Assembly (NCBI RefSeq): GCF_900105865.1
Contig: NZ_LT629804.1
Coordinates: 1,240,001-1,304,000, forward strand
Length of the DNA: 64,000 bases
Origin: Arcanobacterium phocae
GTDB taxonomy: Bacteria; Actinomycetota; Actinomycetes; Actinomycetales; Actinomycetaceae
Direction: 5' to 3'
In this document: positions 16,513 to 24,971 of the stretch, in pieces
How the letters are laid out: every line of letters begins with the position of its first letter
How positions within the stretch are numbered: the first letter of the stretch is position 1
Notes under the pieces: generated by a model
The model's database searches: none
What the model was told of the DNA's origin: nothing
The model's input: only the letters and a program-made list of their open reading frames with translations
Position numbers and translations under genes: made by a program

Positions 16513-17571
16513 ATGATTTTTCCACGTTTTATAAGCAAACATAAGTTTGTTTCTGCGGTGGCTGCTTTGGCTATCATCGGGGGAGCGAGCACGTTAGTGG
16601 ATGATCCAAAATCTGGACAAGAACAAGGCAGTAGTGAACCGGTCACGGCTGAGGTCGTAAAGGTTATGAGCAGCGACAGTGTCTTAGTTTCTCTCGGTTC
16701 GGGTGTAGAACAAACTATTCGCTTAGCCGGCATACGAGTCCCCAATGATACTCCTGATGCATATGAGTGTTTAGGCGATGAAGCTAGGCAGCTCCTCGAA
16801 AAACTAGCACCAGTTGGAACACCTATTGCGGTAAAAAAGAACGCTAGCCAACCGGATGAATCAAAATATTGGTTAGCAGATATCGTTGTAAATAATGAAT
16901 TAGTCAGCGAACAGATTGTTCGTTCGGGTCTTGCAGTATTGTCTCTATCTGACGAAGATGAAGCATATCGTAAACAGCTAGAAAACGCAGTGGAAGATGC
17001 GAAAAGTTCTCATGTAGGTGTTTACGATCCAACTGTGCAATGCCTACCACAGATTGTACTGGCAGATAATGAGACTATGTTTGGCCAAGTTGACTCACTT
17101 TTAAATGGCTCATATACGATCGCAGATCTTGATTCCATGATAGAGCAAATCCAACAACGCGATGAAAAATCGAACCAATATATCGGTTTGATTCAACGTA
17201 GCGAAACATTCTCGTATGTAGCCTTTCATGATGAGTATTTTGATCGCCTTCAGAAATCGCAGAAGAAATTAGAGGACTATCAACAGCGACTAGCTCAGTT
17301 ACGCGAAGAAGAAAAGGCAAAAGAACAGCAAGCTGAGGAAGTCCGACAGGCTCAGGAGGCTCGGCAAGCTGAGGAAGCTCGTCTGCAACAAGAGAAGCAA
17401 AACCAGCAACAAAGTAGTCCTTCTGCTCCAGTCAATCAGCCGTCGAGTGGCCCATATTTTGGTAGTTGTAAGGAAGCAAAAGCTGCTGGGGCAGCACCGC
17501 TGTACTTAGGTTCTCCTGGTTATAGGTCCGATCTTGACCGCGATGGTGATGGCGTAGCATGTGAACGTTAA
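16513..17571 (+). CDS. Secreted SNase-like protein with excalibur domain
   Basis: A 352-residue protein from ATG 16513 (GAGGAG 4 nt upstream). It has an N-terminal hydrophobic signal/anchor (about residues 13-28), then an SNase-like beta-barrel (EVVKVMSSDSVLVSL, IRLAGIRVPND). A Gln/Glu/Lys-rich coiled coil follows (about residues 240-300). It ends in a C-terminal excalibur Ca-binding domain with DLDRDGDGVACER. Residues corresponding to the nuclease catalytic Asp/Glu and the second Arg look replaced (IRVPN for IDxPE; KYWLA for RYGR). It may therefore be a structural or binding version rather than an active nuclease. Confidence 0.72.
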   Translation: MIFPRFISKHKFVSAVAALAIIGGASTLVDDPKSGQEQGSSEPVTAEVVKVMSSDSVLVSLGSGVEQTIRLAGIRVPNDTPDAYECLGDEARQLLEKLAPVGTPIAVKKNASQPDESKYWLADIVVNNELVSEQIVRSGLAVLSLSDEDEAYRKQLENAVEDAKSSHVGVYDPTVQCLPQIVLADNETMFGQVDSLLNGSYTIADLDSMIEQIQQRDEKSNQYIGLIQRSETFSYVAFHDEYFDRLQKSQKKLEDYQQRLAQLREEEKAKEQQAEEVRQAQEARQAEEARLQQEKQNQQQSSPSAPVNQPSSGPYFGSCKEAKAAGAAPLYLGSPGYRSDLDRDGDGVACER

Positions 17572-17579
17572 GCGAGGTT

Positions 17580-18542
17580 TCATTGCTGGAAACTAGCATT
17601 TAGCGAGCTAAGAATCGCTAACAATTCTTGGCGTAGTGGCCGTGCCTTCGTTGCCAATTCGCGTTGGCGTTCTATATATTCAGCCTTGCCATTGGCCGTT
17701 TCTATCGGAATTGCTGTTAGACCTAAAGATGAACAGTCATATGGCGAGGCGGCCATATCGATGGTGCGAGCTTCCATAGCTAGATCGAACGCTTGGATCG
17801 TCAATTCACCCGGAATAATCGGTCCGAGCTGGATGCATGTGCGCAGAAGATCCATGGACACATGGATACAGCCTGGTTGCTCGTTTTCAAACACCGTCTC
17901 ATAAGTAGGCTGGACTCGATTGAAGCCAACTGCAGCCGGCATAAAGAATCTAAACGCATCGAAATGCGTGCATCGAATATGCGCTTGCTCGACCAGATGA
18001 TTTGTTTGTTCCACGCCAAGACGCAAGGGGAGAGGATGTCGAGTTTCGTCAGCTTGGTAGACCATTGCCCATTCGTGCCAGCCTAGGCATCCGAAGGTTG
18101 CTTCGCGGGTGAGTAGGATTTTGTGGAGTCGGGTGAGGTGTCTGATTCCGTGGGCTCGGTGGTCGAGAAATTCGTTGCTGACGACGACGATATCGCCCTC
18201 GTCAGTCTGCTTCACCTCGTGCCAGGGTAAGGATGCGTGGTGGAGCCACCAGGCCAATGGGTCCTCAAGCCTGGTACTGGCCGGGTTCCACGGTTTTGGT
18301 TCGCTGGTTCCTAGTGAAACTGGCGGTTTGAGTAACGCGTAGGGTTCGCCGTCGCCGGCAAAGCCGGGATGCCACACTGCTAACCGTCCCGGTCGCATCG
18401 GATAATACTCCCAGAGGAAATCTTCTAACGGATTTTTCTCACCAAGTTGGCGGCGCCGAACACGTCCCTGAGAACGCTTCTGAGCGGCATAAAAGTGATC
18501 TAGCGCACGGGGCCACCAAATGTCTGAAGAAAGAACATGCAT
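17580..18542 (-). CDS. Conserved actinobacterial protein, often annotated 3-methyladenine DNA glycosylase
   Basis: A 320-residue soluble protein with many Trp and His residues. The N-terminal EKNPLEDFLWEYYPMRPGRLAVWHPG segment and the later FGCLGWHEWAMVY are hallmarks of a conserved actinobacterial family. Databases commonly label it 3-methyladenine DNA glycosylase, without motif support that I can see (no helix-hairpin-helix GPD motif). Function is best left open. It converges with the SNase-like gene with an 8-nt gap. Confidence 0.6.
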   Translation of the reverse strand: MHVLSSDIWWPRALDHFYAAQKRSQGRVRRRQLGEKNPLEDFLWEYYPMRPGRLAVWHPGFAGDGEPYALLKPPVSLGTSEPKPWNPASTRLEDPLAWWLHHASLPWHEVKQTDEGDIVVVSNEFLDHRAHGIRHLTRLHKILLTREATFGCLGWHEWAMVYQADETRHPLPLRLGVEQTNHLVEQAHIRCTHFDAFRFFMPAAVGFNRVQPTYETVFENEQPGCIHVSMDLLRTCIQLGPIIPGELTIQAFDLAMEARTIDMAASPYDCSSLGLTAIPIETANGKAEYIERQRELATKARPLRQELLAILSSLNASFQQ

Positions 18543-18557
18543 AGATCTATTTTGGCA

Positions 18558-18563
18558 TAGTCT
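18558..18563 (+). promoter_or_regulatory. -10 box of the predicted leaderless FAH-family gene
   Basis: TAGTCT ends 6 nt before the ATG at 18570; there is no clear Shine-Dalgarno sequence at the correct distance. Confidence 0.45.
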
Positions 18564-18569
18564 TAAGGT

Positions 18570-19337
18570 ATGAAAATTGCACGTTTATCAATGTCACAAG
18601 GCCCACGTTTCGCCGTCGTCGATGAAGAAACCGGCAACTATCAAATTATTGCAGGTGACCCGATGTACTCGGGCATCGAGCCAACCGGGGAAATCGTTGC
18701 TGCGGAAGAGGCAAATCTCGTTTCGCCAATTATCCCACGATCGAAAGTCGTCGGTTTGGGTGCTACCTACTATCAAGAAGGCCAGCCAGAACCAGATATT
18801 ACGAAGGCCCCGGTAACATTCTTGAAGCCCAATACCGCCGTCGTCGGACCAAATGTGCCTATTGCAGAACCGAGCTTTGCGACAGACCTTCACCACGAGG
18901 CAGAACTGGCCATCATTATTTCGCGCTTGTGTAAAGATGTCCCAGAAGATCGCGTCGCTGAAGTTATCTTTGGTTACACCGTTGCTAACGATGTGACTGA
19001 TGTTTCTACCGCGAAAACTGATCCACAGTGGGCCCGTGCGAAAGGCTTTGATACCTCGTGTCCAATCGGACCGGTCATCGTGACCGACCTCGACACCTCT
19101 GATTTAACTATTCGCCTGACGATCAACGGCGAAGTTGTTCAAGAAGGATCGACGTCGGCGATGGCCTACACAATCCCACAAATCGTTTCTTACGTCTCAT
19201 CTTGCTTCACGTTGCTACCGGGCGACATCATCCTCACTGGCGCAGTAGCTCCCGGAATCCCCGGCGGGCCAGGAGCCGAGGTCGAGGCGTATGTTGAGGG
19301 CATTGGCACACTACGCAACCCGGTTGTGGCAGACTAA
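18570..19337 (+). CDS. Fumarylacetoacetate hydrolase family protein
   Basis: A 255-residue member of the FAH superfamily. The metal-binding acidic residues lie in DLHHEAELAIII and in the VANDVTDVSTAK region, with GDIILTGAVAPG at the C-terminus. Such proteins act as 2-keto acid hydrolases, decarboxylases or isomerases. The gene directly precedes gltX, as in many actinobacteria. Substrate cannot be assigned from sequence. Confidence 0.88.
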   Translation: MKIARLSMSQGPRFAVVDEETGNYQIIAGDPMYSGIEPTGEIVAAEEANLVSPIIPRSKVVGLGATYYQEGQPEPDITKAPVTFLKPNTAVVGPNVPIAEPSFATDLHHEAELAIIISRLCKDVPEDRVAEVIFGYTVANDVTDVSTAKTDPQWARAKGFDTSCPIGPVIVTDLDTSDLTIRLTINGEVVQEGSTSAMAYTIPQIVSYVSSCFTLLPGDIILTGAVAPGIPGGPGAEVEAYVEGIGTLRNPVVAD

Positions 19338-19365
19338 CGCGAAACGGCGGTAAACTTTACTTATC

Positions 19366-20874
19366 ATGACTACATCAATTCCAGCGGATAAGATCCGCGT
19401 ACGTTTTTGTCCTTCACCCACCGGCACCCCGCACGTTGGAATGGTGCGTACCTGCCTATTTAACTGGGCATATGCACGCCATGTTGGTGGCACATTCGTT
19501 TTCCGTATCGAAGATACGGATGCGGCACGTGACTCGGAAGAGTCGTATCAGCAGATTCTTGATTCTCTTAACTGGCTCGGTTTGGACTGGGATGAGGGAA
19601 TCGAAGTTGGTGGCCCGCACCCGCCATATCGTCAGTCTCAGCGTATGGATATTTACGCCGATGTGGCCAAGAAGTTGCTCGAAGGCGGCTACGCATACGA
19701 GTCGTTCTCGACGCCAGATGAAGTTGAGGAGCGTCACAAGGCTAAGGGTGAAGATCCTAAGCTCGGCTATGACGGTTTCGATCGTGATCTGAGTGAAGAG
19801 CAGAAGGCTGCTTATCGAGCCGAGGGCCGGCAGCCAGTATTGCGTATGCGGATGCCTGATGAAGACATCACGTTTACCGACTTGGTGCGCGGTGAGATCA
19901 CGTTCAAGTCTGGAGCAGTGCCAGACTATGTGATTATGCGTGGAAACGGTCAGCCACTGTACACCTTGACGAACCCGGTTGACGATGCCCTGATGGAGAT
20001 TACCCACGTGCTCCGAGGTGAGGATTTGCTGTCCTCGACTCCGCGTCAGATTATTTTGTACCGCGCACTTGTTGAGCTCGGTATCGCGAAGTACACTCCG
20101 CATTTTGGTCACTTGCCATACGTGATGGGTGAGGGTAATAAGAAGCTATCGAAACGTGACCCTGAGTCGAACCTTTTGCTTCACCGTGAACGTGGCATGA
20201 TTCCGGAAGGTTTGTTGAACTATCTCGGTCTACTCGGCTGGTCGATTGCGCCAGACAACGATTTATTTACTAAGGACGAATTGGTTAAAGCCTTCGATAT
20301 CGAGGATGTCAATCCAAACCCGGCACGTTTTGATGATAAGAAGTGTGTGGCGATTAATGCTGAGCACATTCGTCGCCTTGACCCAGCTGATTTGCGTAAC
20401 CGGTTGGTTCCTTACCTGCATAAGGCTGGGGTTTTGGGTGTGGAACGATTTGAGGATGCCGACGCTGAAACTCAGCGCCTCCTCGATGGGGCAGCTCCAC
20501 TAGCTCAGACCCGTATCCAGTTGCTGGGTGAAGCGGCTGCGTTGATGGGCTTCTTGTTCCGTGGTGCCGATGAGATCGAGTACAACGAAAAAGCTGTAGG
20601 TAAGCTGCGTGATACTGCACCAGCAGTTCTTGAAGCGGCTATTGAGGCGTTTAGTGCAATTGATGCTGACGCATTTACTGTTGAGGGCGTAAAAGCTGCT
20701 GTAGATGAGAAGATCGTGGCAGGTATGGAGATTAAGCCACGCTTCGCGTTCGCTCCGCTGTTCGTTGCTATGACAGGAACGAATGTCTCATTGCCCGTTG
20801 TCGATTCGATTGTGCTGTTGGGCAAGGAAGAGACACTCAAGCGTCTGAGGCGGTTCCGGTCCACGCTCTCATAG
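19366..20874 (+). CDS. gltX: Glutamyl-tRNA synthetase
   Basis: A 502-residue class Ic synthetase. The HIGH-equivalent is PTGTPHVG (residues 18-25), and the KMSKS-equivalent is KKLSKRD around residue 260. The anticodon-binding domain fills the C-terminal third. A TAAACT box (19351-19356) 9 nt before the ATG and the lack of a Shine-Dalgarno sequence suggest a very short or no leader. One tRNA-Gln and two tRNA-Glu genes follow on the same strand. A non-discriminating GluRS would charge both, but the presence of GatCAB is not visible here. Confidence 0.96.
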   Translation: MTTSIPADKIRVRFCPSPTGTPHVGMVRTCLFNWAYARHVGGTFVFRIEDTDAARDSEESYQQILDSLNWLGLDWDEGIEVGGPHPPYRQSQRMDIYADVAKKLLEGGYAYESFSTPDEVEERHKAKGEDPKLGYDGFDRDLSEEQKAAYRAEGRQPVLRMRMPDEDITFTDLVRGEITFKSGAVPDYVIMRGNGQPLYTLTNPVDDALMEITHVLRGEDLLSSTPRQIILYRALVELGIAKYTPHFGHLPYVMGEGNKKLSKRDPESNLLLHRERGMIPEGLLNYLGLLGWSIAPDNDLFTKDELVKAFDIEDVNPNPARFDDKKCVAINAEHIRRLDPADLRNRLVPYLHKAGVLGVERFEDADAETQRLLDGAAPLAQTRIQLLGEAAALMGFLFRGADEIEYNEKAVGKLRDTAPAVLEAAIEAFSAIDADAFTVEGVKAAVDEKIVAGMEIKPRFAFAPLFVAMTGTNVSLPVVDSIVLLGKEETLKRLRRFRSTLS

Positions 20875-20899
20875 AGTCATTGTTGTCCTTTTAAAATAT

Positions 20900-20941
20900 A
20901 ACAAGCCAGGGTGGAATAGTCATGTTCCTCCCTGGCTTGTT
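20900..20941 (+). terminator. Terminator hairpin after gltX
   Basis: 12-bp arms AACAAGCCAGGG/CCCTGGCTTGTT with an 18-nt loop. The downstream T-run is short, so termination may be incomplete. Confidence 0.6.
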
Positions 20942-21056
20942 CCACACATGCTCGCATGCGAGCGTGATAACGCTCACGGGCCAGTGATTTGCGTATCGGT
21001 GCATCGATGCGTAAACTAAATATTCGTTGCAGACCGAAAGGTTGCACACCAAACTT

Positions 21057-21128
21057 TGGGGTATGGTGTAATTGGCAGCACGAGTGATTCTGGTTCATTT
21101 AGTCTAGGTTCGAGTCCTGGTACCCCAG
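21057..21128 (+). tRNA. tRNA-Gln (anticodon CTG)
   Basis: Acceptor TGGGGTA/TACCCCA with discriminator G. The anticodon loop TTCTGGT between AGTGA and TCATT gives CTG. The T-arm GGTTCGAGTCC is intact. CCA is not encoded. Confidence 0.95.
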
Positions 21129-21156
21129 CGAAACATCAAGAAATTGATGTGTCCTT

Positions 21157-21229
21157 GCCCCGTTCGTCTAGCGGCCTAGGACGTCGCCCTCTCACGGCGG
21201 TAACACCGGTTCAAATCCGGTACGGGGTA
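21157..21229 (+). tRNA. tRNA-Glu (anticodon CTC), first copy
   Basis: Acceptor GCCCCGT/ACGGGGT with discriminator A. The anticodon loop around CTC lies between CGCCC and GGCG. It is identical over its full length to the second copy. The next three bases happen to be CCA. Confidence 0.95.
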
Positions 21230-21302
21230 CCATAACTTACGTACAACTGATATTCGTCAGTGGTGCTGTGGGTTAGCAGCGTCTGATGAAAACATCAGGT
21301 AG

Positions 21303-21375
21303 GCCCCGTTCGTCTAGCGGCCTAGGACGTCGCCCTCTCACGGCGGTAACACCGGTTCAAATCCGGTACGGGGTA
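21303..21375 (+). tRNA. tRNA-Glu (anticodon CTC), second copy
   Basis: Identical over its length to the copy 146 bp upstream, followed by CGG rather than CCA. Its own terminator follows directly. It forms the left border of the IS/pld island. Confidence 0.95.
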
Positions 21376-21380
21376 CGGAT

Positions 21381-21410
21381 AAGTCCGAGCAATATTTGCT
21401 CGGACTTTTT
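21381..21410 (+). terminator. Terminator of the tRNA cluster
   Basis: AAGTCCGAGCAA/TTGCTCGGACTT arms followed by T residues; a classic rho-independent terminator. Confidence 0.85.
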
Positions 21411-21518
21411 GCGTAAGTAGGGTAATAACGTACCGAATCCTGAGATTTTGCGCCAAAAAGAAGTTTTCAGGCTCTTCGGATTTTGGTGGGGTTAGGGGTA
21501 GATTGTGTTGAGGAGTCG

Positions 21519-22748
21519 CTAGTTGGGTTTGCCTGCGTAGAGGAGGCATCTGGTGTGGTAGTTGGTGAAGTTGGTAAATCCGTAGCCGGTTCTTTTGATG
21601 CGTTTGATGAGGTTGTTCATGGCTTCGGTGATCGAGTTCGATGGGCGGGCGTGGTGGTAGGCCAGGATCTGGTTATACCAGTTTTTGAGTGTTCGGCTAA
21701 GTTGTTGGATTTCTTGGGGCATGAAGTCTTGGCTAGTGTGGTTGATGAGTTCATCAAGCATGGTTTGAGTGGTGGTGATGTCGGGTGTAGAAATTTCGTA
21801 GGCGTGTCTTTGACACGGTAAGCGATAGCGACTTCACCATAGGGGTCTCCTAGGCGTAAGAGTGATTCGATCCGATGTTGTGTTTTATCGGTGAGTTTTT
21901 CTTGTCCGTAGACAAGTTGGCGTCTTATACGGTAAAGCGGGTCGGTTTTTCGTCCGCGGTGTCCAAGTGTTTGTTGTTGAACACGCCGGCGTACACGATC
22001 AAGGGCTCGGTTAGCTAATGTGATGACGTGGAAGTGGTCAGCAACTTGGGTAGCGTGTGGTGTGATCACGTTGAAAACAGCCCGGTAGGTCGGGCTCATA
22101 TCGAGTGTGGCATAGCTGATTTTTTGTTTCCAATAGGTAGGGAAGCGGTGAAGGAAACGGGCAACCTCAACATAGCTACGGCTTGGAATAATATCAATGG
22201 TCTGGTGGTTGGCTACATCGCATAGCGTGGTCACATATTGGGTAGGGCGTTTGTTCAGACGAACGAAACTTGTCTCGTCAAGACCCAATCGCACTAGTTT
22301 GAAATAAACGTTTACGATCAGCATCAAGTAAGGCCTGCCCGTAGATAGTCACGGAGTGGTTAATCGTGTGCCAATCACAGCCCAGATCGCCAGCGACTTC
22401 ACTTATTGTTCGTCCCATTCCTACTTGCCTGGTCGCCCATTTAGCTGCCCTGGTCGTTAACCGACAATGTCTACTAGCAATGCGTTTGTCATGGCTAGTC
22501 CATGAACCCATAGCACAATCATTGCTAGGACAATACCAGCGGTGTTTACGCCAGATCAGACCCATGGGGCGTCCATAAACGGGCAGATCGATATAAGGAA
22601 CTCGTGGTCTATCCTTGACTCGTGCCCGTACCTTGCATCGCAGACATAGCACGGTATCAAGATCTTGCTCGATCTCGATTGATTGGTGTGGTCCGTGACG
22701 ATGATAAGCCACAGGCACAACATCTTTTAAAATCAGCAAACGAGCCAC
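21519..22748 (-). pseudogene. ISL3-family transposase, frameshifted (copy 1)
   Basis: Three frames together make about 410 residues, the normal ISL3 length. The first is an N-terminal zinc-finger/HTH part (VLCLRCKVRARVK, WRKHRWYCPSNDC, ISEVAGDLGCDWHTIN; 22748-22278). The second is the DDE core with LDETSFVR and YATLDMSPTYRA. The third is the C-terminus (SITEAMNNLIKRIKRTGYGF; to 21519). Frame changes lie after TSAIG (a stop TGA in TCTTGAC) and after RVKD. Intact DDE-region residues suggest recent decay or recoding. It is identical to copy 2. Confidence 0.85.
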
Positions 22749-22769
22749 GATTACGTTAGGAACAGAACT

Positions 22770-22823
22770 GGTGAAGATAGTTTCAGGTTTTTGCTCACGC
22801 TCTAAGCATGAACTATCTTCACC
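22770..22823. repeat. Subterminal hairpin of IS copy 1
   Basis: 13-bp arms GGTGAAGATAGTT/AACTATCTTCACC upstream of the transposase start. Such structures can block outside transcription from activating the transposase. Confidence 0.6.
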
Positions 22824-22871
22824 ACTTTCACATCCTCACACCCCGCCAAAATCCGAAGAGCCAGTTTTCAC

Positions 22872-22899
22872 TTGACTCGCGGGGGGGGGGTGCTACTCT
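22872..22899 (+). promoter_or_regulatory. Promoter with G10 tract in the spacer
   Basis: -35 TTGACT (22872-22877), a 16-nt spacer made of CGC, ten G and TGC, and extended -10 TGC-TACTCT (hexamer 22894-22899). The G10 run occupies 22881-22890. Gain or loss of G would move the spacer between about 15 and 18 nt. A candidate phase-variable promoter of the next gene. Confidence 0.55.
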
Positions 22900-22941
22900 C
22901 ATCTTGGAATGCAGAGTATCATACTTAGAAGGATGGATAAT

Positions 22942-23574
22942 ATGTCGGGAAATATTCAAAATGCGACTGATTTTCAATTGGCTCCTGGAGAACAAGCTGT
23001 ATATGGAGATAAGTTTTTGACTTCCCTCTTCACTCCCTATATGCCGACTCAACTAATGTGTTCGACCACACGTTTCGTTTATAAGGCTCCCAATGCGATC
23101 TTGGGTCTTATCCCGCTTGGTGGGGATCAATCTATTATGCCAATTGCTAATATCGCTGCAGTAAATACTTCACAAAAGCTATATATCGGTCGCGCATTCG
23201 CAGGGGGATTAGCTTTTATCATTGGACTTGCTAGTCTATCGGCACCAGCTTTTGGTGCGCTACTGATGTTATTCGGGGCAACGTTGCTTCTTACCTGCTT
23301 CCCTGCAGTACTCCAAGTTCAAAATCCTGCAGGCGGAAAAGTTGAAATTGCTGTTTCGTTTGTCGATCAAGCGAAACTCAAAAAGTTTGCCACAGAGCTT
23401 CAAAACCGAGTATTTGCGGATCAAGCTCAGGTGCGTCATGATCAAGCTCAGGACATGCGCGCTCAGCAAGCAATGCTTGCTCAACTGACATTACAACAGC
23501 AGATGATGGCTAACCAAAACGCACAAAATCTCGCACAGCAAAATCAGCAGAATCCGCCAGCGCCGCAGATGTGA
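22942..23574 (+). CDS. Membrane protein with PH-like N-terminus and Gln-rich tail
   Basis: A 210-residue protein from ATG 22942 (AGAAGG 9 nt upstream; earlier ATGs at 22909 and 22933 are less well placed). About residues 10-75 read like a bacterial PH-type domain (LAPGEQAVYGDKFL, STTRFVYKAPN). A hydrophobic hairpin at about 83-123 follows (AFAGGLAFIIGLASLSAPAF, then ALLMLFGATLLLTCF). The tail is a charged and then Gln/Asn-rich coiled coil ending PPAPQM. I do not recognise a specific family. It lies between two inverted IS copies, and its promoter contains G10, so expression may vary between cells. Confidence 0.6.
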   Translation: MSGNIQNATDFQLAPGEQAVYGDKFLTSLFTPYMPTQLMCSTTRFVYKAPNAILGLIPLGGDQSIMPIANIAAVNTSQKLYIGRAFAGGLAFIIGLASLSAPAFGALLMLFGATLLLTCFPAVLQVQNPAGGKVEIAVSFVDQAKLKKFATELQNRVFADQAQVRHDQAQDMRAQQAMLAQLTLQQQMMANQNAQNLAQQNQQNPPAPQM

Positions 23575-23593
23575 TCTGAAAGTTTGAAACGCC

Positions 23594-23626
23594 CTTAGTT
23601 AGGCAACCTTTGTAGCCGTAACTAAG
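23594..23626 (+). terminator. Hairpin after the membrane-protein gene, abutting IS copy 2
   Basis: CTTAGTTA-GGC/GCC-G-TAACTAAG stem ending 1 bp before the IS. The T-run a terminator would need may have been removed by the IS junction. Confidence 0.5.
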
Positions 23627-23666
23627 TGGCTCTTCGGATTTTGGCGGGGTGTGAGGATGTGAAAGT

Positions 23667-23720
23667 GGTGAAGATAGTTCATGCTTAGAGCGTGAGCAAA
23701 AACCTGAAACTATCTTCACC
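23667..23720. repeat. Subterminal hairpin of IS copy 2
   Basis: 13-bp arms identical to those in copy 1, located between the left inverted repeat and the transposase GTG start. Confidence 0.6.
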
Positions 23721-23741
23721 AGTTCTGTTCCTAACGTAATC

Positions 23742-24971
23742 GTGGCTCGTTTGCTGATTTTAAAAGATGTTGTGCCTGTGGCTTATCATCGTCACGGACC
23801 ACACCAATCAATCGAGATCGAGCAAGATCTTGATACCGTGCTATGTCTGCGATGCAAGGTACGGGCACGAGTCAAGGATAGACCACGAGTTCCTTATATC
23901 GATCTGCCCGTTTATGGACGCCCCATGGGTCTGATCTGGCGTAAACACCGCTGGTATTGTCCTAGCAATGATTGTGCTATGGGTTCATGGACTAGCCATG
24001 ACAAACGCATTGCTAGTAGACATTGTCGGTTAACGACCAGGGCAGCTAAATGGGCGACCAGGCAAGTAGGAATGGGACGAACAATAAGTGAAGTCGCTGG
24101 CGATCTGGGCTGTGATTGGCACACGATTAACCACTCCGTGACTATCTACGGGCAGGCCTTACTTGATGCTGATCGTAAACGTTTATTTCAAACTAGTGCG
24201 ATTGGGTCTTGACGAGACAAGTTTCGTTCGTCTGAACAAACGCCCTACCCAATATGTGACCACGCTATGCGATGTAGCCAACCACCAGACCATTGATATT
24301 ATTCCAAGCCGTAGCTATGTTGAGGTTGCCCGTTTCCTTCACCGCTTCCCTACCTATTGGAAACAAAAAATCAGCTATGCCACACTCGATATGAGCCCGA
24401 CCTACCGGGCTGTTTTCAACGTGATCACACCACACGCTACCCAAGTTGCTGACCACTTCCACGTCATCACATTAGCTAACCGAGCCCTTGATCGTGTACG
24501 CCGGCGTGTTCAACAACAAACACTTGGACACCGCGGACGAAAAACCGACCCGCTTTACCGTATAAGACGCCAACTTGTCTACGGACAAGAAAAACTCACC
24601 GATAAAACACAACATCGGATCGAATCACTCTTACGCCTAGGAGACCCCTATGGTGAAGTCGCTATCGCTTACCGTGTCAAAGACACGCCTACGAAATTTC
24701 TACACCCGACATCACCACCACTCAAACCATGCTTGATGAACTCATCAACCACACTAGCCAAGACTTCATGCCCCAAGAAATCCAACAACTTAGCCGAACA
24801 CTCAAAAACTGGTATAACCAGATCCTGGCCTACCACCACGCCCGCCCATCGAACTCGATCACCGAAGCCATGAACAACCTCATCAAACGCATCAAAAGAA
24901 CCGGCTACGGATTTACCAACTTCACCAACTACCACACCAGATGCCTCCTCTACGCAGGCAAACCCAACTAG
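23742..24971 (+). pseudogene. ISL3-family transposase, frameshifted (copy 2)
   Basis: Frames 23742-24212, 24163-24873 and 24729-24971 join into one ISL3 transposase. The first change is +1 at GGG-TCT-TGA-C (24204-24213), where skipping one T restores AIG-LDETSF. The sequence resembles known +1 recoding sites (shifty codon, UGA, C). The second is -1 between about 24678 and 24687 (RVKD to AYEISTP). It lacks a canonical slippery heptamer and looks like a mutation. Both changes are shared with copy 1. Confidence 0.85.

Larger units (their letters stand above)
21470..22862 (-). mobile_element. ISL3-family insertion sequence, copy 1 (1,393 bp, intact ends, 8-bp TSD)
   Basis: The ends are inverted repeats beginning GGCTCTTCGGATTTTGG and continuing with mismatches to about 24 bp. 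The element is flanked by the 8-bp direct repeat AGTTTTCA (21462-21469 and 22863-22870), the duplication size known for ISL3. It encodes a DDE transposase on the minus strand, broken by two frame changes. A hairpin (22770-22823) lies between the right end and the transposase start. The element is the exact reverse complement of copy 2 as far as I can compare. It is inserted 46 bp after the tRNA-Glu terminator hairpin region closes and 9 bp upstream of a promoter -35. Confidence 0.9.

Noticed and set aside
24670..24700. Programmed -1 frameshift in the IS transposase
   Set aside because: No X-XXY-YYZ slippery heptamer or clear downstream structure at the RVKD junction; mutation is simpler.
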